64,000 nucleotides of DNA from NCBI GenBank assembly GCA_944388995.1, contig CALXKN010000002.1, positions 109,921-173,920 of the forward strand. The letters run 5' to 3'. Source of the stretch: an uncultured Spirochaetota bacterium. GTDB lineage: Bacteria > Spirochaetota > Spirochaetia > JAFGXN01. Each line of letters opens with the position of its first letter. Position 1 is the stretch's first letter. Below, piece after piece: positions 57,243 to 64,000 of the stretch. Made by a program: the position numbers and the translations under genes. The notes below the pieces were generated by a model that was given only the letters and a program-made list of their open reading frames with translations, ran no database searches and was not told the origin of the DNA.

Positions 57243-58961
57243 TCAAAGCGGCGCGCCGCATTCTCCGCACAGACGGGCGGCGTGCTCAGCGTTTCCTTCC
57301 GTCGCCGATTTATAAAAACGGTAGCCGCCGCTTAAATGGGAACAGTTCCACCCGAGTGAAGAGAGAATTCGGCAGGCGATGTAGCTGCGCAGCGCGCTTT
57401 GACAGATGAGGCAGAGATCCTTTCCTTTCGGGATTTCATCCAACCGTTCCCGTAACGAGTCGACGGGAATATTGAGACTTCCTTCAATGTGTCCCGATGC
57501 GTATTCGGCCGGCGTGCGCACATCGATAAAAAAGCTGTCTGACTCTTTTTTCAGGCGGGCAACGTCGTACCAGTGGAACTGTCGGACGGCGCCGTCAAGA
57601 ACATTCGTCATGACGTAACCGGCAATGTTGACGGGATCTTTGGCCGAAGAGTACGGCGGCGCGTAGGCAAATTCCCAGTCGGTCAAATCGCCGGCTGTGG
57701 CGCCGCAGCGGACGGCTGCGGCCAATACGTCGATCCGTTTGTCAACGCCAGCCGTTCCGGCGATTTGCGCTCCGAGAATCTGACCTTTTTTAAAGTGGCC
57801 GGACGCTTTCGGTGAAAAGAGCACCTTCACCGTCATATTGCCGGCCCCCGGGTAGTAGGTGGCGTGAGACGGAGAGAAGGTGACAGTCTTGTCAAATTCG
57901 ATGCCGGCGCTGCGGGCGGCGGTTTCGTTGAGTCCGGTTGCTGCAAAGGTCATTTCAAACAGTTTCAAAATTGACGAACCCTGTGCGCCTTTAAACGTGC
58001 TGTTGCCTCCGCAGATATTGTCGGCGGCAATCCGCCCCTGTTTGTTGGCCGGACCCGCCAAAGGAACCAGAGCCGGATCGCCGGTGATGAGGCTGCGGAT
58101 CTCCGCCGCGTCTCCGACCGCGTAGATGTCGGGAACGGACGTTTCCATTTTTTCATTGACCTGAATGGCGCCTTTGATTCCGGTTTTCAATCCGGCCGAC
58201 TCTGCCAACGCGTTGTCCGGCGCCACGCCGACGGCCAGGATGACCAGATCGGCATACAGCGGCTCTTTTCCGCTGATTTGAACTTCAGTCGAACCGTCGG
58301 CGGCTTCCGCGAATCCCGAAACGCCCGCGCCGAGAATCAATTTGATTCCGTTGCGTTTCAGCGTATCGTGGACAAACGACGCCATGTCGTAGTCAAACGG
58401 AACAAAAACCTGCGGCAGAAGCTCGATCAGCGAAACCGACACTCCTCTGCGTTTGAGGTTTTCCGCCGTTTCCAGTCCGATGAAACCGCCCCCGATGACG
58501 ACGGCCCGTTTCGGCCGGTTTTCTTTGATAAATCCGTCGATGGCAAAGGTATCTTCGACATTCCGCAGCGTAAAAATACGCGGATTGTCTTTTCCCGGCA
58601 GCGGCGGAACAATCGGTTTGGAGCCCGGTGAGAGCAGCAGTTTGTCGTAGCTCTCTTCAAAGGTTTCATTGGTGCGTAAATTGACAACCGTGACGGTCTT
58701 TTGTTTGGTGTTGACGACCGTGACTTTGTGGTGAACCCGCGCCTGAATCCGGTAGCGGTTAAAAAATTGCTGCGGCGTCTGAAGCGTCAGCGCCGTCGGT
58801 TCGGTAATTTCCCCTCCGATAAAATACGGCAGACCGCAGTTGGCGTAAGAAATGTAGCCGCTCTGTTCGAAAATGATGATTTCCGCTTTTTCATCCAGGC
58901 GGCGGATACGGGCTGCGGCTGTTGCTCCTCCGGCAACCCCGCCGACAATAACGACTTTCAT
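57243..58961 (-). CDS. CoA-disulfide reductase/NADH oxidase-type flavoprotein fused to rhodanese
   Basis: This is a 572-residue protein. Residues 1-450 form a pyridine nucleotide-disulfide oxidoreductase: VVIVGGVAGGATAAARIRR (FAD loop), SGYISYANCGLPYFIGG with the active single Cys, RAVVIGGGFIGLETAENLKRRG (NADH loop), YAVGDAAE and ATGLNETAARSAG. Residues ~465-550 are a rhodanese domain (DVRTPAEYASGHIEGSLNIPVDSL, active loop CQSALRSY), followed by a tail with CGECG. Such CoADR-RHD proteins reduce CoA disulfide or polysulfide, which fits redox defence in an anaerobe. ATGA overlap with dacA; SD GGAGG. The fused type is well known. Confidence 0.93.
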   Translation of the reverse strand: MKVVIVGGVAGGATAAARIRRLDEKAEIIIFEQSGYISYANCGLPYFIGGEITEPTALTLQTPQQFFNRYRIQARVHHKVTVVNTKQKTVTVVNLRTNETFEESYDKLLLSPGSKPIVPPLPGKDNPRIFTLRNVEDTFAIDGFIKENRPKRAVVIGGGFIGLETAENLKRRGVSVSLIELLPQVFVPFDYDMASFVHDTLKRNGIKLILGAGVSGFAEAADGSTEVQISGKEPLYADLVILAVGVAPDNALAESAGLKTGIKGAIQVNEKMETSVPDIYAVGDAAEIRSLITGDPALVPLAGPANKQGRIAADNICGGNSTFKGAQGSSILKLFEMTFAATGLNETAARSAGIEFDKTVTFSPSHATYYPGAGNMTVKVLFSPKASGHFKKGQILGAQIAGTAGVDKRIDVLAAAVRCGATAGDLTDWEFAYAPPYSSAKDPVNIAGYVMTNVLDGAVRQFHWYDVARLKKESDSFFIDVRTPAEYASGHIEGSLNIPVDSLRERLDEIPKGKDLCLICQSALRSYIACRILSSLGWNCSHLSGGYRFYKSATEGNAEHAARLCGECGAPL

Positions 58962-60142
58962 TGAGTTCCTCCGATGATTGATTGAATTCGGTTAGTATTA
59001 ATATACTTTGACGGAGAGTCAAAGTCAAATTTTTCTTTTATTTTCAATGGATAGGGTTTCGGATAGACGGATTTACCCGGGGAAATAAGCGGCGGTTTTT
59101 CGAGGGGAATGACTTTTACGGGGCGTTTCGCCTGCATGATAATGATCCTGTCTCCCCTCCGTTCGGCGGAAACGGTGTTCGCGGCGGCCTTTTCCAGCGT
59201 CACAACGGTTTCGGCAGGGTGCATCGGCGTGCCGTCGGATCCGGAAAACGGAGGAAAAATCAGCCGGTAGTCGGCAAAAGTCGAGAAGGCGTATGAGAGC
59301 AGCGCGGCGCCGTCGGCCGTCCGTTTCCGGCTGCGGCGGTTCCCGTCTTCATCGCGGATTCCGGTCAGAACGGCGACGAAGCGGGTCCCGCCGCGCTCTG
59401 CCGTCAGGGCGACATTGTTGCCGGAAGCGTCGATGTAGCCGGTTTTCAGTCCGTCGGCGCCGGGAAACGCGCCGACAAGCTCGTTATGGTTCAGCTGCCG
59501 GACAAAGCCGTAAACGGCGGCTGTTCCGTTGAGGTTGTGCGGCTGCGGATACGTGAAAGAGGGCAGCGAGGCCGTTTCCGCGATAACGGGATACTTTTGA
59601 ATCAGTTCAACGCAGAAAAACGCAAATTCCAGCGGAGAAATTCGGTTTTGCGGGGAGTAACCGGAGGCGTCGGCAAACCGGCAGCCGGCGAATCCGAGAG
59701 TTTCCATTGTCCGGTTCATTTCGAGAACAAACGCTTCCACCGAACCGACCGTCAGCAACGCAACGGCGGCGGCGGCGTCGTTGCCGGACGGAATCATCAG
59801 TCCGCAGAGCAGCTCTTTCAGCGAAACGGTTTGCCCTGCCTGCAGAAACATCAGTGACGAATGCGGCGGAGCGGCCCGGAAATCGGCGGTCGGCGGCACG
59901 GAAAAACGGCGGTTTAAATCCCACCCCCGTTCTTCCCACAGCCGCAGCGCCGTGTAAGCGGTGACCAGTTTGGTCATGGAGGCGGGAGGACAAATGCGTC
60001 CGCCGTTTTTTTCAAACAGGAGTTGTCCTGAGTCAGCGGCGACAAGAACGGCGGATTCGGCATTCAGGAGAACCGTTTCTTCCCGGGCGAAAACCGGAGA
60101 GAGAAAAATCAGCAGCAGCGGAAGAACGGTTGCGCGTTTCAC
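58958..60142 (-). CDS. dacA: D-alanyl-D-alanine carboxypeptidase (PBP5/6-type, DacA-like)
   Basis: This is a 394-residue penicillin-binding protein with an N-terminal signal (VKRATVLPLLLIFLSPVFA), the SxxK motif at Ser55-Lys58 (ASMTK), SGN at 119-121 and KTG in DGLKTGYIDASG. It trims the terminal D-Ala from peptidoglycan side chains. The C-terminal ~90 residues are basic and lack a clear amphipathic anchor helix. I chose the GTG at 60142 because it yields a proper signal peptide and follows the upstream stop by 7 bases; ATG 60187 lies inside the preceding gene. No SD is visible at either. Confidence 0.9.
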   Translation of the reverse strand: MKRATVLPLLLIFLSPVFAREETVLLNAESAVLVAADSGQLLFEKNGGRICPPASMTKLVTAYTALRLWEERGWDLNRRFSVPPTADFRAAPPHSSLMFLQAGQTVSLKELLCGLMIPSGNDAAAAVALLTVGSVEAFVLEMNRTMETLGFAGCRFADASGYSPQNRISPLEFAFFCVELIQKYPVIAETASLPSFTYPQPHNLNGTAAVYGFVRQLNHNELVGAFPGADGLKTGYIDASGNNVALTAERGGTRFVAVLTGIRDEDGNRRSRKRTADGAALLSYAFSTFADYRLIFPPFSGSDGTPMHPAETVVTLEKAAANTVSAERRGDRIIIMQAKRPVKVIPLEKPPLISPGKSVYPKPYPLKIKEKFDFDSPSKYINTNRIQSIIGGTQ

Positions 60143-60149
60143 GGACGGA

Positions 60150-60806
60150 TCACGTTGCCGGAAGAATGACGTAAAATAAAACCGCAAAATACTGCAAAAC
60201 GGTTCCGGCGAGCACCCAAAAATGCCAGATTCCGTGGTTGCAGGGAATTTTTTTGGATTTATAGAAGATGACTCCGACAGAGTACGCGACGCCGCCTGCC
60301 GCCGTCAGGATCAGTCCGACAGGATCAATCGCTTCCACAAACGGTTTGATGGCGATGACGATACACCACCCCATTGCCAGGTAGAGAAGCAGCGACAGCG
60401 CGCCTAACTTGTGTTTAAAGCAGACTTTGATAACGGTTCCGGCAACTGTCAGTCCCCAGACGACGCCGAAAAGCGACCATCCCCACGGACCGCGCAGCGT
60501 CACCAGTACGAACGGAGTGTAAGTTCCCGCAATCAGATAAAAAATCGAAATGTGGTCGATTAAATTCATGACATGGCGGACTTTTTCGTTTTTTGATCCG
60601 TGGTAGAGGGCTGACGCCGAGTATAGCAGAATCATCGATGCGCCGAAAACGGCCGACGAGACGATTTTCCAGGGATCCCGCTGCAGCGCGGAGAAGACAA
60701 CCAAAACCGCCGTTCCGGCGACGGCCAAAAGAGCGCCGACAGCATGGGTAATGATGTTAAGCGATTCTTCTCTGCGTCCGTAGCGGTAAATTTTCAGTTT
60801 TTCCAT
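60150..60806 (-). CDS. Hemolysin III/YqfA-family (PAQR-like) membrane protein
   Basis: This is a 218-residue protein with seven hydrophobic helices and the family signatures: EESLNIITHAVGALLAVAGTAVLV, LLYSASALYHG, RHVMNLIDHISIFYLIAGTYTPFVLVTLRGPWGWSLFGVVWGLTVAG and a C-terminal CNHGIWHFWVLAGTVLQYFAV. The His/Asp residues form the PAQR-like metal site. Despite the family name it is probably not a toxin; roles in membrane homeostasis have been suggested for relatives. First gene of an operon with dacA, CoADR and a DNA glycosylase. Confidence 0.92.
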   Translation of the reverse strand: MEKLKIYRYGRREESLNIITHAVGALLAVAGTAVLVVFSALQRDPWKIVSSAVFGASMILLYSASALYHGSKNEKVRHVMNLIDHISIFYLIAGTYTPFVLVTLRGPWGWSLFGVVWGLTVAGTVIKVCFKHKLGALSLLLYLAMGWCIVIAIKPFVEAIDPVGLILTAAGGVAYSVGVIFYKSKKIPCNHGIWHFWVLAGTVLQYFAVLFYVILPAT

Positions 60807-60817
60807 AGCCGTTTCCC

Positions 60818-60846
60818 AGTATAGCGGATGAAAGAAAAAGAATCAA
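60818..60846 (-). promoter_or_regulatory. Promoter of the hemolysin III-dacA operon, short leader
   Basis: On the minus strand TTGATT (60846-60841), 17-base spacer, TATACT (60823-60818), 11 bases before ATG 60806. Predicted leader of 3-5 bases; no SD in it. Confidence 0.72.
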
Positions 60847-60862
60847 TCGGAAGCGGCTGCGA

Positions 60863-62821
60863 TCATTGCTTAAAGTTCCACACGCAGCTGTCGGCAGCCG
60901 TTCCGTCAACCGCTTTCAGTTCGATTTGATTTTTTCCTTCATTTAATTTAACGTTTTTCCAGATCAGACACCGTAAATCGTCCGGTTCGGCAATTCCGGC
61001 GGATTCGCCGTTGACAAACAGTTCCGCCTTGCCGACGTTGGAGAAGGCGCGGACAAAAATCCGCTTTTTCCCGCGGTCGGTAAACCGTTTTTCGCAGAGG
61101 TGAAGAACCGGAATATCGTCCCTCCAGTTAGCCTGATAAAAGTAAAATGCGTCCTTATACTCTTTCCGATCGTGGGTGACCAGACCTTTGTCGTTGATTC
61201 CGTCTCGGTCCCCTTCCGTGCGGTGGGAGGCCGAAAAATCAAAAAGGTTCCAGATGAATGTTCCCCAAACAAATTCGCGCGCCTTCAGCGCTTTCCAATT
61301 TTGGATATGGTACTCCGTCTGATACGCTTCGGGGTGGAATTTGCCGGTTGCCTGCGGTTTGCGGATCGCCTCTTCGTGATGCAGAACGGAGGCTCCCGCG
61401 CCGTACTCGCTGACGGCAATTTTCAGTTCGGGGTATCTTTGATGGACCGCATCCAAAAATATTCCGAGCATCGCCGGAGTGCCGCCGTACCAACCGAGGT
61501 ATTGATTCCATGCAATCAAATCGGTCACAAAAGTCAGCGGTTCGCTTGCCAGTAAATTGGTGGCGGCGACGGTCGGCCGCGACGGATCCTCCTCTTTGGC
61601 CAGCCGATTGAGTTCTTCCAGAAAAGGAACGGGGTTCGGAGACATTTTGAGTTCGTTGAAAAGCCCCCAGGTGACAATCGACGGATGGTTGTAATTTTGA
61701 CGGATCATTTCGATTAACTGCGTGCGGATGTTTTCGTGAAGGTACGGAGACGGCAGGTAACCGGTATCGTCGTAACCGCCGGGACCGACAAACGGAATTT
61801 CCGCCCAGACAAGAAGACCTTCCCGGTCGCACGCTTCGTAAATTTCTTTCGCCTGCGGGTAATGGGCGGCCCGCAGCGCGTTGCTGCCCATCTCTTTCAT
61901 AATTTTAATATCGAGCAGGTGATCTTCTTCCGTGAGGGCGGAAAGTTTGCCTTCCCGTTCCTGATGACGGCAAACGCCGTTCAGCCGGATCGGGTTCCCG
62001 TTCAGAAAAAAGCCCCTGTCGGCGTCAACCGAAAACTCCCTCACACCGAAAGTTTCGGTCACTTTATCGTTGCCGACGCGGACGACGGCGGTGTAAAGAA
62101 ACGGATCGGCGACGCCGTTCCACCGCCGCGGGTTTTCAATTTCCGCCGCGATAACCGCTTCATCGACTCCTTTGCCTGTAAAACGCCTGCCGTCGATTTC
62201 CACCGAAACGGTTTGTTCCGTCCGCTCTTCGTTCAGCAGTTTCACTTTGACCGAGAGACCGGCTTTTTCGTCACTCAGCGACGTCTGCGTGATGTAAACT
62301 CCCGATGAGGCGTAGTCGAGCGGCGAGACGCACACTTTGTCTGCGGCAATCAGTTCGACGGAACGGTAGAGTCCTCCGAAAATATTGAAGTCGCCCGTCA
62401 GCGGAATCACGTCGGAGGTTTCGGCGTTGGAAAGCCGTACCGACAGACGGTTGGTTTTTCCCCGCTCCAGCAAATCGGTAATTTCAAAACAGAAGGCGGT
62501 GTAGCCGCCTTTGTGACGGCCGACGTAGCGGTCGTTGAGCATGACGTCGGCCACGGTTGCCGCTCCGTTGAAACGGAGGAACAGTCTTTTGCCGTTCCAT
62601 GACGGATTGAATGCGAACGATGTCCGGTACAAGCCCATTGTCCGGGTATAGGGGTGATCGCTTTCCTTGTCGGCGGTATTCCATGTGTGCGGCAGGGAGA
62701 TTTTTTCCCAGCGCGAAGCGGCAAAATCCCAGCCGTAACGGAACTCCCAACCGTCCCGCAGCGTCACGGTTTCCCGTGCGAAAAGATTTCCGGCCGCAAA
62801 AATAAGCAGCGCGGCGGCCAT
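60863..62821 (-). CDS. GH2 beta-galactosidase/glycosidase, secreted
   Basis: This is a 652-residue GH2 enzyme from the ATG at 62821 with the normal domains: sugar-binding beta-sandwich (FRYGWDF, ISLPHTWN, GLYRTSFAF, FGGLYRSVELI), immunoglobulin-like domain, and TIM barrel with acid/base Glu390 in TWGLFNE and nucleophile Glu472 in AVSEYGAG. The C-terminal part has FVNGESAG. The N-terminus is hydrophobic (AAALLIFAAGNLFA). Important: the only SD (AAGGAG, 62854-62849) lies 27 bases before this ATG but exactly 6 bases before an in-frame ATA at 62842, which would add IKRKPGI and give a normal basic signal-peptide n-region. The real start is therefore probably ATA 62842. The gene follows the ABC-F gene. 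Confidence 0.9.
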   Translation of the reverse strand: MAAALLIFAAGNLFARETVTLRDGWEFRYGWDFAASRWEKISLPHTWNTADKESDHPYTRTMGLYRTSFAFNPSWNGKRLFLRFNGAATVADVMLNDRYVGRHKGGYTAFCFEITDLLERGKTNRLSVRLSNAETSDVIPLTGDFNIFGGLYRSVELIAADKVCVSPLDYASSGVYITQTSLSDEKAGLSVKVKLLNEERTEQTVSVEIDGRRFTGKGVDEAVIAAEIENPRRWNGVADPFLYTAVVRVGNDKVTETFGVREFSVDADRGFFLNGNPIRLNGVCRHQEREGKLSALTEEDHLLDIKIMKEMGSNALRAAHYPQAKEIYEACDREGLLVWAEIPFVGPGGYDDTGYLPSPYLHENIRTQLIEMIRQNYNHPSIVTWGLFNELKMSPNPVPFLEELNRLAKEEDPSRPTVAATNLLASEPLTFVTDLIAWNQYLGWYGGTPAMLGIFLDAVHQRYPELKIAVSEYGAGASVLHHEEAIRKPQATGKFHPEAYQTEYHIQNWKALKAREFVWGTFIWNLFDFSASHRTEGDRDGINDKGLVTHDRKEYKDAFYFYQANWRDDIPVLHLCEKRFTDRGKKRIFVRAFSNVGKAELFVNGESAGIAEPDDLRCLIWKNVKLNEGKNQIELKAVDGTAADSCVWNFKQ

Positions 62822-62865
62822 GATTCCCGGTTTTCGTTTTATAGAAAACTCCTTTTGATATTAAT

Positions 62866-63999
62866 TTACGGTTCCGTCGGCTCCGTTTGAGCGGAGGCGA
62901 GACGGCTTTCCGTTTCTTCCCATTCGGCGGTCAGTTCCGCGATTTCGTTTTCGGTCGCTCTGACGGCTTCGGCGGCGGCGGCCGACTTCTGCGGATCGCT
63001 GTAGCACTCTTCGCGGCTCCATTCGGCGTGCAGCCGCTTCAGACGCTCTTCGGCCGCTTCGATTGCCGACAGCAGCCGCTGAGACTCCTTTTGCAGACGG
63101 TTGATCAGATTGCGCGTCTCTTTCTGCCGCTTGTGATCGCTGCCGGCGGCCGGTTTTTCGGAAGGGCGTTCGGGCGCGGGAACGCTCCGGGGTTCTGTTC
63201 CGCCGGCGGTCTGTGCTTTTTTCCACAGAAAATAGTCGTAATCGCCGCCGTAAAAACGGGCGCCGTCTTCCGTTAAGTCGAGGACGGAATCGGCCAAATC
63301 CCTGATGAAAGCGCGGTCGTGCGAAACAAAAATCACCGTTCCCGTATAGTTTTTTAATGCTTCCAGAAGCACGTCCTTCGAGTGGAGATCAAGATGGTTT
63401 GTCGGTTCGTCAAGAATCAGGAGGTTGGACGGCTGCATCATCAGTTTCAGAAGCGTCAGACGGTTTTTTTCGCCGCCGCTTAAAACGGAAACCGGTTTCT
63501 CGCTGTCGCCGGCAGAGAAAAGAAAGGTGCCGAGGAGGTTGTTGACCTTCGGCCGCAGTTCGGCCGGTGCGGCCGCGTCGGCTTCCTCTTTGACCGTCTT
63601 TGAAGCGTTCAGATCCTGTTCGTAATCCTGTGCAAAATAACCGATGCGGACGCCGCTTCCGGGCTTAACGCTGCCGGATGTCGGTGCGTCCCGTCCGGCC
63701 AAAATCCGCAGCAGCGTGGATTTTCCCGCTCCGTTGACGCCCGTTACCGCGGTTTTTTGCCCCGCCCGGAAGGTCAGCGACAATCCGCGCAGGACTTCGT
63801 GCGCTCCGTAACTTTTTCCGAGATCCGTCAGCGTCAGCGCGTCCCTTCCGCAGCGGGGCGCCGGGGGAAAACGGAAATGAATTTTTTTGAGGTTTTCCGG
63901 AATTTCGATCGGCGTCATCTTCTCCAGCATCCGTTCGCGGCTTTTGACAGAGGCGGCCTTTGTCGCTTTTGCCCGAAAACGCTCGATATACTGTTTGTT
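62866..63999 (-). CDS. ABC-F family ATPase, 5' partial
   Basis: The frame enters from the window edge; about 377 residues are visible. It begins in the linker between the two ABC domains (YIERFRAKATKAASVKSRERMLEKM, typical of ABC-F) and contains the second ABC domain: Walker A GVNGAGKSTLLRI, signature VLSGGEKNRL, Walker B LLILDEPTNHLD, and a His switch FVSHDR. A basic/acidic coiled coil (about 270-377) forms the C-terminal tail. ABC-F proteins act on ribosomes or, in the Uup group, in DNA/ribosome processes; this one has a Uup-like C-terminal coiled coil. Subfamily is not certain. Confidence 0.9.
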   Translation of the reverse strand, partial: NKQYIERFRAKATKAASVKSRERMLEKMTPIEIPENLKKIHFRFPPAPRCGRDALTLTDLGKSYGAHEVLRGLSLTFRAGQKTAVTGVNGAGKSTLLRILAGRDAPTSGSVKPGSGVRIGYFAQDYEQDLNASKTVKEEADAAAPAELRPKVNNLLGTFLFSAGDSEKPVSVLSGGEKNRLTLLKLMMQPSNLLILDEPTNHLDLHSKDVLLEALKNYTGTVIFVSHDRAFIRDLADSVLDLTEDGARFYGGDYDYFLWKKAQTAGGTEPRSVPAPERPSEKPAAGSDHKRQKETRNLINRLQKESQRLLSAIEAAEERLKRLHAEWSREECYSDPQKSAAAAEAVRATENEIAELTAEWEETESRLASAQTEPTEP

Positions 64000-64000
64000 C

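Overview
The window looks like chromosome from a motile, host- or gut-associated spirochaete of the Treponema type. The main reasons are an uninterrupted flaA-cheA-cheW-cheX-cheY run in which CheW carries a C-terminal CheR-like domain, a FlaA-type flagellar sheath protein, many short lipoprotein genes, and glycoside hydrolases for fucose-, glucose- and galactose-containing glycans. Coding density is very high, with many 4-base stop/start overlaps, and flanking GC is roughly 55%. Species assignment is inference.

Layout. 1-8961: a plus-strand operon with an ATP-grasp protein (5' end outside the window), an N-acetylmuramoyl-L-alanine amidase, a GerMN-like membrane protein, FlaA, then CheA/CheW-CheR-like/CheX/CheY. 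8962-12057 (minus): neuB-like, serS and trmL, with a GC-rich repeat between serS and trmL. 12136-19220: DUF2147 protein, dinB, an unknown protein, an operon of NSS transporter + 47-residue subunit + ddl, tRNA-Gln and tRNA-Glu, and an RmuC-like nuclease. 19313-32546: a lipoprotein island of nine lipoproteins plus radC. Its core is a small-lipoprotein/FN3-like-lipoprotein module present twice in tandem. 32591-39344: dus, metG, FemAB-like, XRE regulator, murD, an unknown gene, rpmB. 39386-45080: a TPP riboswitch driving thiS-thiG-thiH-thiF-thiD2/E-thiC and a coupled secreted protein. 45142-48647: GH29 and GH3 enzymes. 48681-53899 (minus): tig-clpP-clpX and argF-nrnA-like. 53956-54430: five tRNAs. 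54506-56438: a DUF975 protein and a two-gene zincin/small-protein cassette lying between two copies of a GC-rich repeat. 56622-63999 (minus): hemolysin III-like-dacA-CoA-disulfide reductase-DNA glycosylase, then ABC-F and a GH2 enzyme.

Most striking signals. (1) Many genes have a good -35/-10 promoter whose -10 ends only 5-6 bases before the start codon and no Shine-Dalgarno (serS, trmL, metG, murD, an XRE regulator, a lipoprotein, an unknown gene). This predicts leaderless mRNAs beside ordinary SD-led genes. (2) The lipoprotein module is duplicated, and one copy carries a sharply bounded ~500-base, ~34% GC segment inside its reading frame, as if a domain had been replaced from an AT-rich donor. 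(3) A 67-base GC-rich palindromic element is dispersed in at least three places and brackets the zincin cassette. (4) Intrinsic terminators are overprinted in the 3' ends of convergent genes. (5) A GH2 gene has its best start at an ATA codon.

Coordinates, motifs and promoter spacings were read by eye. Family assignments rest on recognised motifs, not on database searches.
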